A stretch of DNA of 64,000 bases from Streptomyces sp. NBC_01142. GTDB taxonomy: Bacteria > Actinomycetota > Actinomycetes > Streptomycetales > Streptomycetaceae. This document shows, one piece after another, positions 35,309-45,901 of the stretch. Both the position numbers and the translations under genes were made by a program. The stretch is from NCBI RefSeq assembly GCF_026341125.1, contig NZ_JAPEOR010000001.1:1488001-1552000 (forward strand), given 5' to 3'. Under the pieces are notes generated by a model. It ran no database searches and was not told the DNA's origin. It saw only the letters and a list, made by a program, of their open reading frames with translations. Every line of letters starts with the position of its first letter. Position 1 is the stretch's first letter.

Positions 35309-36400
35309 ATGAGCACCACCAAGAAGATCACGGTCACCGCGCTGGCCGCTGCGCTGGGTGTCTCCACGCTCGCCGCCTGTGGCGGGGAGGCAAAGGACTC
35401 CGCGGACGGCGGTGCCACGTCCAAGACCGTGACGCTGGTCAGCCATGAATCGTTCGCCGCCTCGGCCTCCGTGCTGAAGGAGTTCACCAAGGAGACCGGC
35501 TACACGGTCAAGGTGCTCAAGAGCGGGGACGCAGGCGCGGCCCTCAACAAGGAGATCCTCACCAAGGGCTCCCCCCAGGGCGATGTCTTCTTCGGCGTCG
35601 ACAACACCCTGCTCTCGCGTGCGCTCGACAACGGCCTGTTCACGCCGTACGAGGCCAAGGGCCTGGCCCAGGTCACCGACGAGGTCCAGCTCGACAAGGA
35701 CCAGCACCGCGTCACGCCCGTCGACACCGGCGACATCTGCGTCAACTACGACAAGAAGTACTTCGCCGACAAGAAGCTCGCTCCGCCGCAGACCTTCGAC
35801 GATCTGGCCGACCCCGCCTACAAGGACCTGCTGGTCGTCGAGAATGCCGCGACCTCCTCGCCCGGCCTCGGATTCCTGCTCGGCTCCGTCGGCAAGTACG
35901 GCGACGACGGCTGGCAGGACTACTGGAAGAAGCTGAAGGACAACGGCGTCAAGGTCGTGGACGGCTGGGACCAGGCTTACAACGAGGAGTTCTCCGGCTC
36001 CGCGGGCGGCAAGAAGGCCAAGGCCGACCGCCCGCTGGTCGTCTCCTACGCCTCCAGCCCGCCGGTCGAGGTGCTCTTCGCCGAGCCGCAGCCGGCCGAG
36101 GCACCGACCGGTGTCGCGACCGGCACCTGCTTCCGTCAGACCGAGTTCGCGGGTCTGCTCAAGGGCGCGAAGAACGAGGCGGGCGGCAAGGCCCTGCTGG
36201 ACTTCCTGGTCTCCAAGAAGTTCCAGGAGGACATGCCGCTGAAGATGTTCGTCAACCCGGTGGTCAAGGACGCCAAGCTGCCCGAGGTGTTCACCAAGCA
36301 CGGCGTCGTGGTCGACAAGCCGGAGACCGTGTCCCCCGAGGAGATCGCCGAGAACCGTGAGCAGTGGGTCCAGTCGTGGTCCTCGCTCGTACTGAAGTAA
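35309..36400 (+). CDS. thiB: Thiamine ABC transporter, substrate-binding lipoprotein
   Basis: 363-aa periplasmic-type binding protein for thiamine, thiamine phosphate or TPP. A lipoprotein signal ends with LAAC (lipidated Cys24). The mature part begins as a type 2 binding fold (KTVTLVSHESFAASASVLKEFTKETGYTVKV) and contains FGVDNTLLSRALDNGLFTPYE and PVDTGDICVNYD, typical of ThiB. A strong AGGAGG precedes the ATG at 35309. It is the first gene after the TPP riboswitch; its 3' end overlaps the permease start. Confidence 0.94.
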   Translation: MSTTKKITVTALAAALGVSTLAACGGEAKDSADGGATSKTVTLVSHESFAASASVLKEFTKETGYTVKVLKSGDAGAALNKEILTKGSPQGDVFFGVDNTLLSRALDNGLFTPYEAKGLAQVTDEVQLDKDQHRVTPVDTGDICVNYDKKYFADKKLAPPQTFDDLADPAYKDLLVVENAATSSPGLGFLLGSVGKYGDDGWQDYWKKLKDNGVKVVDGWDQAYNEEFSGSAGGKKAKADRPLVVSYASSPPVEVLFAEPQPAEAPTGVATGTCFRQTEFAGLLKGAKNEAGGKALLDFLVSKKFQEDMPLKMFVNPVVKDAKLPEVFTKHGVVVDKPETVSPEEIAENREQWVQSWSSLVLK

Positions 36401-38054
36401 GGAAGTCGCTGCGCGGGAATGCGGCGCGGCTCGGACTGATGGCCGGGCCCGTCGTGTTCTTCGCGGTCTTCTTCGCCTACCCCGTGGCCGCGATCGTCGG
36501 CCGGGGTCTCCAGATCGACGGGGTATGGCAGTTCGGCCGGATCGGCGAGGTCCTCGGCCGCTCCGACATTCTGCGCGTCCTGTGGTTCACCACCTGGCAG
36601 GCGCTCGCCTCCACCGCGCTCACCCTGCTGATCGCCCTGCCCGGCGCGTACGTCTTCGCCCGCCTCGACTTTCCCGGCAAGCAGCTGCTGCGGGCCGTGG
36701 TCACTGTTCCGTTCGTGCTGCCGACCGTTGTCGTCGGGACGGCGTTCCTGGCGCTGCTGGGGCGCGGCGGGCTCCTCGACGAAATGTGGGGTCTGCGGCT
36801 GGACACGACGGTGTGGTCGATCCTGCTCGCGCATGTCTTCTTCAACTACGCCGTGGTCGTACGGACCGTGGGCGGTCTGTGGTCGCAACTCGATCCGCGC
36901 CAGGAGGAGGCCGCCCGGGTGCTCGGTGCCGGACGGTTCGCGGCGTGGCGGCGCGTGACTCTGCCGGCGCTCGGGCCCGCCGTGGCCGCGGCCGCCCTCA
37001 TGGTCTTCCTCTTCACCTTCACCTCCTTCGGTGTCGTACAGATCCTCGGCGGACCGACCTTCGCCACCCTCGAAGTGGAGATCTACCGGCAGACCGCCCA
37101 GCTGCTCGACCTGCCGACGGCGGCCGTGCTGACGCTGGTGCAGTTCGCCGCGGTGGGCGGCATCCTCGCCGTACACGCCTGGACCGTACGGCGTCGGGAG
37201 ACGGCGCTGAAGCTGGTGGACCCGGCGCAGACCGCGCGGCGGCCGCGCGGCGCAGGGCAGTGGGCGCTGCTCGGCGGGGTCCTCGTCACCATCGGGCTGC
37301 TGATTCTGGCGCCGCTCTGGGTGCTCGTGGAGCGCTCCTTCGACGGGGCGGCCGGCTACGGTTTCGGCTACTACCGGGTGCTGTTCACCATGGACCCGAG
37401 CGGGGGCGCGTTCCTGGTGCCGCCGATCGAGGCCGTGTGGAACTCCCTGCAGTACGCGCTCGCCGCCACCGCCATCGCGCTGCTCATCGGCGGGCTCGCG
37501 GCGGCCGCGCTGACCCGCAGGGCAGGCCGGCTGGTGCGCGGCTTCGACGCGCTGCTCATGCTGCCGCTCGGCGTCTCCGCCGTGACCGTCGGCTTCGGCT
37601 TCCTGATCACCCTCGACGAGCCGCCGCTGGACCTGCGGGCCTCCTGGATTCTGGTGCCGCTCGCCCAGGCTCTGGTCGGCGTCCCCTTCGTCGTACGCAC
37701 GATGCTGCCGGTCCTGCGGGCGGTGGACGACCGGCTGCGCGAGGCGGCCGCTGTGCTCGGCGCGTCTCCGCTGCGGGCCTGGCGCGAGGTCGATCTGCCG
37801 CTGGTGCGGCGGGCGTTGCTCATTGCCGCGGGGTTCGCCTTCGCGGTGTCCCTGGGCGAGTTCGGGGCGACCGTCTTCATCGCCAGGCCCGACAATCCGA
37901 CGCTGCCGGTGGCCGTGGCGAGCCTCCTCGGCCGGCCCGGCGAGCTCAACTACGGGCAGGCGATGGCGCTCAGCACCATCCTGATGCTGGTGTGCGCGGC
38001 GGCTCTGCTGCTGCTCGAACGCCTGCGTACCGACCGACCGTCCGGGGAGTTCTG

Positions 38055-38055
<1 letters not shown>
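36364..38055 (+). CDS. thiP: Thiamine ABC transporter, permease
   Basis: 563-aa double-length permease with about 12 membrane helices in two homologous halves. Each half has an EAA-loop: EEAARVLGAGRFAAWRRVTLPALGPA in the first and REAAAVLGASPLRAWREVDLPLVRRAL in the second. These contact the ATPase. The GTG at 36364 overlaps thiB by 37 bp; a later GTG (36376) or a start beyond the thiB stop is possible, because the first strongly conserved residues are LMAGPVVFFAVFFAYPV. It is coupled by a 1-bp overlap to the ATPase gene. Confidence 0.92.
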
Positions 38056-39086
<1,031 letters not shown>

Positions 39087-39124
39087 CTCGGTCATTCACT
39101 CAGCCCGTTGACTCAGCGGTGGAC

Positions 39125-39156
39125 TCAGTCGCTGTCGCTGTCGCTGTCGCTGTCGC
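39125..39156 (-). repeat. 6-bp tandem repeat coding the Asp-Ser tail
   Basis: About five copies of GTCGCT on the plus strand, translated as GDSDSDSDSD at the C-terminus of the SnoaL-like protein. Probable slippage tract. Confidence 0.8.
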
Positions 39157-39571
39157 CTGCGCAGGCGGCGGCGATCGCGAGGCTGTCCTCGTACACGCGG
39201 TAACGGGTGATCAGACCGTCCTCGACGGTCAGCCGCATGGCGAAGGGCGACCGAAAGGACTTCCCGGTGGCCCGTACCGTGCCGGCGAGCTGCCCGCTCA
39301 GCATCGCTTCCGTACCGTCCACGACGATCACGTCGACCCTCGTGGCGTCCGGGTCGGGCGTCTGCCCCTCGGCCAGGGCACGGAAGTGGTCCGCGACGTC
39401 GGCGCGCGTCGTGCGGGGCCGGATCCAGGGCACGGTCGGGTTCTCGGCGATCTCCCAGTCGACCTTCTCCGCGAACAGTGCGGCGATACGGTCGGGCCCG
39501 CCCTCCCCGACCCGCCCCAGGAAGTCCTGGACGGTGGCGCGGGTGCGGTCGGTGGTGGTCGTGGTGCTCAT
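39125..39571 (-). CDS. SnoaL-like/NTF2-family protein
   Basis: 148-aa protein of the SnoaL/limonene-epoxide-hydrolase-like (NTF2 fold) superfamily. Segments: TVQDFLGRVGEGGPDRIAALFAEKVDWEIAENPTVPWI, and a beta region with LSGQLAGTVRATGKSFRSPFAMRLTVEDGLITRYRVYEDS. The catalytic function is unknown; family members range from polyketide cyclases to binding proteins. The C-terminus ends in a (Asp-Ser)n tail coded by a 6-bp repeat. It is convergent with thiQ, 38 bp apart. Confidence 0.85.
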   Translation of the reverse strand: MSTTTTTDRTRATVQDFLGRVGEGGPDRIAALFAEKVDWEIAENPTVPWIRPRTTRADVADHFRALAEGQTPDPDATRVDVIVVDGTEAMLSGQLAGTVRATGKSFRSPFAMRLTVEDGLITRYRVYEDSLAIAAACAGDSDSDSDSD

Positions 39572-39643
39572 TCCGGCCCCTTCGTCGTGTTCCGTGTTCC
39601 GTGCACGGGGCCGATCCTTGCTGCTGCCCGCTGCCGGGGTCGA

Positions 39644-39916
39644 TTACCTGGCGGGTAAGACGACAGCGTCGGGAGGCGGGGCATACGGCCCCGCCTCCCG
39701 ACGTAAACGCGGATGGTCCATGGTCGTCAGCCGACGATGTCGCCCGCCGCGTCCGCCTTGGCCTGGGCGGCCCGGAGCATCCGCTCGAACGTGCCGTCCT
39801 CCGCCCACCGGCGGAATCGGGTGTGAAGCGTCACCCACATCCCGTAGTGGCCGGACGAACTCCCACTCGGCATCGGACAGTTCAGGGCGACCTATCACGA
39901 CTCCATGATCCACCAT
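39644..39916 (-). pseudogene. IS5-family transposase remnant
   Basis: A short broken transposase. The frame begins MVDHGVVIGRPELSDAEWEFVRPL, the usual N-terminus of these enzymes. It then jumps by deletion into sequence whose correct frame would read WVTLHTRFRRWAEDGTFERMLRAAQAKADAAGDI. Most of the DDE domain is missing. The flanks show no clear inverted repeats, so the insertion is old. Confidence 0.75.
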
Positions 39917-40169
39917 CCAAGATCATTTGAAGACACTGCCCAGGGCCGAGTCCTTAGCGACGGCCAGGGCCTCCGAGCTTCGCGTGACGTGTCGGCCGGC
40001 CGGGCGCCGCTGCGCCCGGCCGGCTCGTCGGCGAACGCCATAACGGGCCGAGCGTGTGTCCGAATGCATGTGTCTGATAATTGATCACGTGGCGGTGGGG
40101 GTGAAGCACGGCTGTGCGACAACCGGTGAGGGGCTGGTTCGCTGCCACGTCAAAGGCGTGGGGGATCGC

Positions 40170-41192
40170 ATGGGATTGCTGGTTGCGTTGGATGCTGACG
40201 TGGCGTGTGAGGACAGGTTCGATTGGTTTTGCGAGACAGTGTCCAGCGATGTGATGCCTGTCATGCTCAGCACCCAGCATGCGGCCGACTTCCGGGCGAG
40301 CGTCACGGATCTGGATCTGGGCGTGGTGCGGTTGTCTGCTTTGGCTTGCTCACCGGTGCTCTCGCGCCGCACCTTGGCTCATGTCCGGCGTGGCGATCCC
40401 GAGCACCTGCAGCTGGCGCTCGTCACACAAGGTGCTTTCAGGATCTCTCAGCGGGGCAACGAATCGGTGGTCGCGGGGGGACTCGTGCTCACGGACACCT
40501 CACGACCGAGTGAGGGGGAATGTACAGGCGGGCGGGTTGAGACGGTGGTTATGCAGATTCCCCGTCCGGACCTGGCGCTGCGCCCGGACCGGGTGGACCG
40601 CCTCCTCGCACAGGGCATGGCTGCAGACGTGGGGTCAGGGGCAATCCTCGCCGGCTTCCTGAAGACGCTGCTGACACACGGCCCGCGCTGTGGCCCGGAA
40701 GAGCTGCGTGGGATGGGGTCCGTCGCCCTCGACTTGGCCACCGCGTTTCTCGCGCAGCAGCTCGGTGACCCGGATGAGGCGCCTGCCGAGGCCCGTGCGC
40801 AGGAGACACTGCAGCGGATCTACCGCTTCATCGAGAACAACCTCGGCGACCCGGGTCTGACTCCTCAAGTGATCGCTGATCGGCACAACATGTCCCTGCG
40901 GGGTCTCTACGCCCTCTTCGGCGACCAGCAGCTGACCATCGCGGCACGTATCCGCCAAAGCCGGCTGGAGCGCGCCCACGCCGACCTCGCACGCGGGGAA
41001 CTGGGCGGTCAGCCCGTTCAAGCGATCGCGGCTCGCTGGGGCTTTTCCACCGCCACCGCGTTCAGCCGGGCATTCCGCGAAGCCTACGGGATCACCCCTA
41101 CCGAACACCGTGCGCTCTCCCTGGTCCCCACGGCACGCAGAGCACAGAAACCCTGCACGTCACGCACACCACCGCGCGCTGCTCGGGCCTAG
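40170..41192 (+). CDS. AraC family transcriptional regulator
   Basis: 340-aa regulator. The N-terminal region (about 1-200) resembles the AraC-binding-like domain found in many Streptomyces regulators (LSTQHAADFRASVTDLDLGVVRLSALACSPVLSRRT). The C-terminal AraC HTH pair is clear: LTPQVIADRHNMSLRGLYALFGDQ and VQAIAARWGFSTATAFSRAFREAYGITPTEHR. ATG 40170 has GGGGGA eight bases upstream; the frame is open to an earlier ATG at 40056, which would add 38 unconserved residues. No neighbouring target gene is obvious. Confidence 0.87.
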   Translation: MGLLVALDADVACEDRFDWFCETVSSDVMPVMLSTQHAADFRASVTDLDLGVVRLSALACSPVLSRRTLAHVRRGDPEHLQLALVTQGAFRISQRGNESVVAGGLVLTDTSRPSEGECTGGRVETVVMQIPRPDLALRPDRVDRLLAQGMAADVGSGAILAGFLKTLLTHGPRCGPEELRGMGSVALDLATAFLAQQLGDPDEAPAEARAQETLQRIYRFIENNLGDPGLTPQVIADRHNMSLRGLYALFGDQQLTIAARIRQSRLERAHADLARGELGGQPVQAIAARWGFSTATAFSRAFREAYGITPTEHRALSLVPTARRAQKPCTSRTPPRAARA

Positions 41193-41355
41193 ATTCACCG
41201 CTGGAGACCCCGCCTCAGCGTGAGCGCAGCCACGGGGGCACTGTCCCGTCTGCTGACCGGTACACCATCGATAGTGACGGTCTGTAACAGTTGTGTCTCC
41301 GCGCCTCCTCGCTGCCCGGCGAGGGTGCGCCCAAGATCCATCTCATGGGGGAAAT

Positions 41356-41715
41356 GTGAGCTTGCGCAGTAAGGTCGCCACCACCGCCGGGGCAGCCGCC
41401 CTTGCCTTCGCTGGAGTACTCGGGTCCGCCGGCCAGTCGTTTGCTGCATCGAACGGCCAGCAGATCCACTTCCACGACAGCAGCAGCGTCGCCTACTCCA
41501 TCCGCATCCAGGGATACAACCAGAACGGCGATGTGGCATCGGGATGCTTCGGCACCCCGGGCAAGGACACCTGGATCGGGGGCTGGTGGTGGAAGGGGGA
41601 GGTCACCGTCACCTTCTACAAGAACAGCTCCTGCTCTTTCGCTGGATATTTCGGGGAGACGAACGCGTGGGTGCCCGCCTCGCAGAGCGGCGACTGGACG
41701 ACCGTCTATTCCTGA
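41356..41715 (+). CDS. Small secreted protein
   Basis: 119-aa exported protein of unknown function. A signal peptide (MSLRSKVATTAGAAALAFAGVLGSAGQSFA) precedes a mature part of about 88 residues rich in Gly, Ser, Trp and aromatic residues (GKDTWIGGWWWKGEVTVTFYKNSSCSFAG), suggesting a beta-sandwich. Two cysteines may form a disulfide. The GTG start has GGGGGAAA close upstream. It is a single gene followed by a long noncoding stretch. Confidence 0.8.
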   Translation: MSLRSKVATTAGAAALAFAGVLGSAGQSFAASNGQQIHFHDSSSVAYSIRIQGYNQNGDVASGCFGTPGKDTWIGGWWWKGEVTVTFYKNSSCSFAGYFGETNAWVPASQSGDWTTVYS

Positions 41716-42443
41716 CCGCCGCATCACTCCCGTGGCGCCCTCTCGTGCAGTACGAGGGGCATCGGGTGTATCCGCGCAGGGCGATGACGCGAGGCGGGAG
41801 CAACTTGTGCCCAGGAGGTCTCCGGCCCTTGGGGTTCTGGCGACCGAAGGAGCGCTTGGGGTCGCCGGGAGCGAGCCGCGACTCCGCACGCGAGCGATCC
41901 TCTGAATGGCCGCGCAAACTCTTGTGCATTGAGCCGCTTACACCCTGACGTGATCCTGCTTCCCGCTGAGTGATCGCGAGCCGGCCCGACTACGGGGAGG
42001 GCGGGGGCTCCGGGTCGAGCAAGGAAATGTCGGCCGCATCACAACTGGTCACACCCGTCTGCCGCTTCGCGAGAGAGCCACGTGAACCGCCACGAGGCTC
42101 TCTCGCGTGACGGCCGAGCGGCCTCACGCATGGCCCGTTCGACGGGCCCCGTCCACAGATGGTCCACGGTCCACCGACGAAGCGGGGGTGACTCCTTGTG
42201 ACGCGGTTGGGCACGCAGACCCGCCTCCGAGTGCTCTGATCGCCCGTGGTGGCACGACCGCGGGGCATCTTCAAGGCGAGTGGCGGTGCGACAGCCACAG
42301 GGACAGACAGAAGCCCGCTGTAAGCGCGCCGTGGCTCCCTATCCGGCTCCCCACAGCCGGTGAGTGCCGAGGGTGGGGTCTGTGACCTGGGCAGGGAGCC
42401 CCCGCCTCCATTACCTGCCGGGTAACGGACGGGCGGACGGGTC
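41716..42443. other. Noncoding interval with one perfect hairpin
   Basis: 728 bases without a convincing gene. The frames open here lack ribosome-binding sites and conserved sequence. The one strong feature is a 12-bp stem, CGCGAGAGAGCC (42068-42079) and its inverse GGCTCTCTCGCG (42096-42107), separated by 16 bases. This may be a terminator or a structured RNA. Confidence 0.55.
42068..42107. terminator. Perfect 12-bp stem-loop
   Basis: CGCGAGAGAGCC / GGCTCTCTCGCG with a 16-base loop. It could serve as a bidirectional terminator between the secreted-protein gene and the convergent transporter gene, though it lies about 350 bp from each. Confidence 0.55.
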
Positions 42444-43379
42444 CTAGCGGACTGCGGTGAGCCCTTCGGGCCGGGACTCCTCCGCCTGCGGCTCCTCCGG
42501 CTGCGCCTCCGTGCCATGGGCCTCCGGCGCGCCGAACCAGGCCACCGCAACCGCGCCCGCCACCGCCAGTACGAAGCCGAGGATCGCCATCCAGGCGAAG
42601 CCCGTGCGCGAGGAGTCGCCCAGCCACAGCACGCCGATCATGCCCGGCAGCACGGTCTCGCCGACCACCAGCGCCGCCGTGGCGCCGTTCACCGAGCCGA
42701 TCTGCAGCGCGACCGTGTGCAGGTACATGCCGCCGATGCCGGCCACCAGGATCGCGTACAGCGCCGGGTCCGAGAGCAGGGCGCCCAGGTCGAAGGGGTC
42801 GATGCCGTTCAGAATGCGTACGCCCACCCCCAGCGCGCCGAAGCCGAGGCCCGAGAGCAGGCCCGCCAGAATCGCGGCGCGTGCGCCGAGCAGACGGACG
42901 ACGACTGTGCCGCCGACCATCAGCAGCAGCGAGATGGCCAGCAGCCACCAATGGGTGGCGATCGGGGTGTGGCCGCTGCCCTCCGGGCCTGCGGCCGTGG
43001 CCAGCAGGATCAGGGCCGAGCAGACGACGCCGATGGAGGTCCACTCGGCGCGGGTCAGCCGGATGCCGAGCAGCTTGACGCTCAGCACGGCCGTGACCAC
43101 CAGGTTGGCGCTGATCACGGTCTGCGAGAGGAAGAGCGGGAGCAGGCGAGCCGCCAGCGCGCCGAGGCCGAACCCGACGAAGTCCAGGATCGTGCCGACG
43201 ATGAACTCCCACGTCATCGCGGCCTTGGCGGTGGAGGACAGATTCGGCCCGCCGTGCTGGGTGACACCGGTCGCCGCCGACTCGCGCCGGGCGGACTTAC
43301 GGGATCCGACGGCTTGCAGCACTGACCCCGTGCCGTAGCAGATCGAGGCGGCGACAGCGGTCAGTAGGCCGATGAGCAC
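42444..43379 (-). CDS. EamA/DMT-like multi-spanning membrane protein
   Basis: 311-aa integral membrane protein with about ten hydrophobic segments in two similar halves, resembling the drug/metabolite transporter superfamily. The start (MLIGLLTAVAASICYGTGSVLQAVGSR) and the second-half GGTVVVRLLGARAAILAGLLSGLGFGALGV are typical. A short acidic C-terminal tail (EAQPEEPQAEESRPEG) is cytoplasmic. The substrate is unknown. It lies upstream of no obvious partner; the LOG gene ends 94 bp before its start on the same strand. Confidence 0.82.
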   Translation of the reverse strand: MLIGLLTAVAASICYGTGSVLQAVGSRKSARRESAATGVTQHGGPNLSSTAKAAMTWEFIVGTILDFVGFGLGALAARLLPLFLSQTVISANLVVTAVLSVKLLGIRLTRAEWTSIGVVCSALILLATAAGPEGSGHTPIATHWWLLAISLLLMVGGTVVVRLLGARAAILAGLLSGLGFGALGVGVRILNGIDPFDLGALLSDPALYAILVAGIGGMYLHTVALQIGSVNGATAALVVGETVLPGMIGVLWLGDSSRTGFAWMAILGFVLAVAGAVAVAWFGAPEAHGTEAQPEEPQAEESRPEGLTAVR

Positions 43380-43472
43380 CAGGGGCTCCGTTCACGTGGG
43401 GGCAGTTTCGTTCCGACTGACTGCCAGACGTGAGTTCGGCCCCGGAAGTTGCTTTTGGGCGCGTACTGGTTG

Positions 43473-44600
43473 CTATGCGCGGCCCGCGAGCCGGCGCAGC
43501 GCCTGCGGGGCCTCCTCGACCGAGTCGACCAGCGCGATACGGGACTCCATCGGGCGGCCCGCCGCGAGGGACTGGAGGAGTGGCCAGGTGGGGAGCTTCT
43601 CCGTCCAGTGGGCGCGGTTGACGAGGACCATGGGGGTCGGCTCGCCGCGGGACTCGTAGTAGTTCGGGGTCGCGTTGTCGAATATCTCCTGGACGGTGCC
43701 GGCGGCACCGGGCAGGAAGATCACGCCCGCGTTGGAGCGGGCGAGGAGGCCGTCCTCGCGGGTGGCGTTGGCGAAGTACTTCGCGATGTGGCCGGCGAAG
43801 GCGTTCGGCGGCTCGTGGCCGTAGAACCAGGTGGGGATGCCTACGGAGTCGCCGCCGCCCGGCCAGCGGTCGCGCACCTCGAAGGCGGCGCCCGCCCAGT
43901 CGGAGATGGACGGGCTGAACGACGGTGACTTGGCGAGGAGTTCGAGCGACTCGTCCAGCATCTCGTCGGCGTGCGGGGCGGCGTACGCACCGAGGTTGGC
44001 GGCCTCCATGGCGCCCGGCCCGCCGCCGGTCGCGACGGTGAACCCGGCACGGGTCAATGCCCGGCCGAGGCGGGCGGCACCGGCGTACGCGTCCGTGCCG
44101 CGAGCCATCGCATGACCGCCCATCACGCCCACCACGCGGGCGCCGACGAGGAGTTCGTCCAGGGCGTCGGAGATGGCGTCGTCGTGGATCGAGCGCAGCA
44201 TCGAGGCGAAGATGTCGCCGTCGGCCTTCGTCTCCTGGAACCAGGCGTAGGCGCGGGCGTCGGGGGTGGCGTCGTAGCCGCCGGGGGCGAGGCCTTCGAA
44301 GAGCTCGTCGGGGCAGTAGAGCAGCCCGCGGTAAGGGTCGAAGGGCAGGCCGGGGACGGGCGGAAAGACGAGCGCGCCGTCAGCACGGACTTTGGCGGCG
44401 GCGTCGGGCTGCATGGGGCAGCCGAGGAAGACGGCGCCGGTGGTGTCGCGGGACAGCAGGGCGAACGTACGCTCCGTCAGGTCGACGGACTGGACACGGT
44501 GCCCGACGAGTGAGCCGGCTGTGACGACGTGATCGAACTCCTCGAGGGTCTCGATCTCCCGGTCGTGGGTGTGCGCTTGCTGTCCATGTCCCTGAACCAT
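43473..44600 (-). CDS. LOG family (Rossmann-fold nucleotide-binding) protein
   Basis: 375-aa protein of the LOG/lysine-decarboxylase-like family. The conserved nucleotide-binding words are VVGVMGGHAM, ATGGGPGAMEAANLGA, and LPGAAGTVQEIFDN, the last standing where PGGxGTxxE is usual. Some family members are cytokinin-activating phosphoribohydrolases; this long form is uncharacterised. ATG 44600 has ACGATA (TATCGT on the coding strand) six bases upstream, fitting leaderless transcription; the frame to 45047 is not coding. Confidence 0.85.
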   Translation of the reverse strand: MVQGHGQQAHTHDREIETLEEFDHVVTAGSLVGHRVQSVDLTERTFALLSRDTTGAVFLGCPMQPDAAAKVRADGALVFPPVPGLPFDPYRGLLYCPDELFEGLAPGGYDATPDARAYAWFQETKADGDIFASMLRSIHDDAISDALDELLVGARVVGVMGGHAMARGTDAYAGAARLGRALTRAGFTVATGGGPGAMEAANLGAYAAPHADEMLDESLELLAKSPSFSPSISDWAGAAFEVRDRWPGGGDSVGIPTWFYGHEPPNAFAGHIAKYFANATREDGLLARSNAGVIFLPGAAGTVQEIFDNATPNYYESRGEPTPMVLVNRAHWTEKLPTWPLLQSLAAGRPMESRIALVDSVEEAPQALRRLAGRA

Positions 44601-44606
44601 GCGGCC

Positions 44607-44612
44607 ACGATA
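44607..44612 (-). promoter_or_regulatory. -10 box TATCGT for leaderless LOG gene
   Basis: On the coding strand TATCGT is followed by six bases and then the ATG at 44600, with no Shine-Dalgarno sequence present. Confidence 0.4.
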
Positions 44613-44728
44613 GGCCCCTGGGTCGGAGGCGGTCCGAGCGGGGAGGGGAGGGCTCCCCCACCCCAACCCGCCCCTCCCCGGAACCGGGGCACTGCCCCGG
44701 ACCCCCGTGCCCGGTCGGCCGCCCCGGG

Positions 44729-45901
44729 TCACCTGGAGAACGGGGCCGCCGCAAGGGTCGCCACCGACAGGGTCAGGGGGGTGAAAACCGTCAGCAGCGC
44801 TGCCGCGCGCAGGGCAGTTGCGTTGCGGAAGATCGCCGTGGGGGTGCCGATGCGGACCAGTGCCTCCGTCGTGTCGGCGCGGGCGTGCCTGGCCTCCAGG
44901 AGCGCGGTCAGCAGCGTTGCCGTTGTGCACGTGATGACCAGTGCCGCGCCCAGGCCGGTCAGGGGGCCGAAGGGGACCGGGTCCGGCGAGGGGCCCGACG
45001 AGGAGTACACGGCGGACGCGGTGATCGCGGCCGATGCGACCGCACACATCACGCCCAGCGGGCGGCCGATGCGGCGGGACTCCTCCATCAGGATGCGGCC
45101 CGCCAACAGGCGGGTGGCGCCCGGGCGGAGGGTCTGGAGGATGCGGCCGCAGAGATGGGTGATGCCCGGTCCCGCCATGGCCAGGCCCAGTGCCGTCAGG
45201 GCCCAGCCCGCCAGGACGCCGGCCGGGCTGCCCTCGGACTGGCCGGGGAGGGGGAGCGGTGTACCCGGGGCGCCACCGCTCGCGTACGTCTCCATGGCCA
45301 GGCCCGCCGCGGTCAGCGCGACGCCCCAGGGCAGTCCCGGCGGCGCCGCGGACGGGGCGGCCGGAGTCTCGGGCTCGGTGCCCGGCCTGGCCCGGCGCGG
45401 GCGCAGCGTCAGCGCGGCGGCTCCCGAGGCCAGCAGCGGCACCAGGGCGAGCAGGGTCAGCGCGGCCGCCAGCGGCAGCGGCTGGTCCGCGGCGAGCAGT
45501 TCGGCCTCCGCGCCGTCGAACGGCAGCCCCGTCAGATCGCCCCGCAGATGGAGGAAGAACAGCAGCGCGACCGAGCTGCCGAGAGTGCTGGCGACGGCGG
45601 TCGAGACCGCGGCGAGCACGGCGAGTCGTGCGGGGCCGAGGCCGACCGCCGAGAGGCCGCTACGCGGGCGCGTACTCGGGTCCGTACGGGCCACCGCCAG
45701 CGCGAAGTGCACCGTCGCTGCGAGCGGGATGAGACACCAGAGGAGACGCAGCGTCGAGGCGGTGGAGTCGTCGGGGTGAGCCAGCGCGTACGTCAGCGTG
45801 CACAGCAGCAGGAAACCGACCCCCGCCGACGCCGCCGCGACCATCAGCCGGCGCAGCAGGATCAGCGGGTGCGTTCCGCGGGCTAGACGGAGAGCGAGCA
45901 C
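44729..45901 (-). CDS. ABC transporter permease (FtsX-like arrangement)
   Basis: 390-aa membrane protein with about eight to ten hydrophobic segments. A long N-terminal cluster (LLRRLMVAAASAGVGFLLLCTLTYALA) precedes a Pro/Ala linker near residue 170 and a second group of helices ending ATALRAAALLTVFTPLTLSVATLAAAPF. It overlaps the ATPase gene upstream by 19 bp and so probably forms the membrane half of that transporter. Family similarity is weak; assignment rests mainly on operon context. Confidence 0.78.
   Translation of the reverse strand: MLALRLARGTHPLILLRRLMVAAASAGVGFLLLCTLTYALAHPDDSTASTLRLLWCLIPLAATVHFALAVARTDPSTRPRSGLSAVGLGPARLAVLAAVSTAVASTLGSSVALLFFLHLRGDLTGLPFDGAEAELLAADQPLPLAAALTLLALVPLLASGAAALTLRPRRARPGTEPETPAAPSAAPPGLPWGVALTAAGLAMETYASGGAPGTPLPLPGQSEGSPAGVLAGWALTALGLAMAGPGITHLCGRILQTLRPGATRLLAGRILMEESRRIGRPLGVMCAVASAAITASAVYSSSGPSPDPVPFGPLTGLGAALVITCTTATLLTALLEARHARADTTEALVRIGTPTAIFRNATALRAAALLTVFTPLTLSVATLAAAPFSR

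Noticed and set aside
39644..39916. Intact small transposase
   Set aside because: Only the first ~25 residues are in the family frame; the rest is shifted and most of the catalytic domain is absent, so it is a remnant.
42107..42385. Possible 92-aa gene in the 41.7-42.4 kb gap
   Set aside because: No Shine-Dalgarno sequence, no leaderless promoter, composition unlike coding DNA, and it begins in the arm of the hairpin at 42068-42107.
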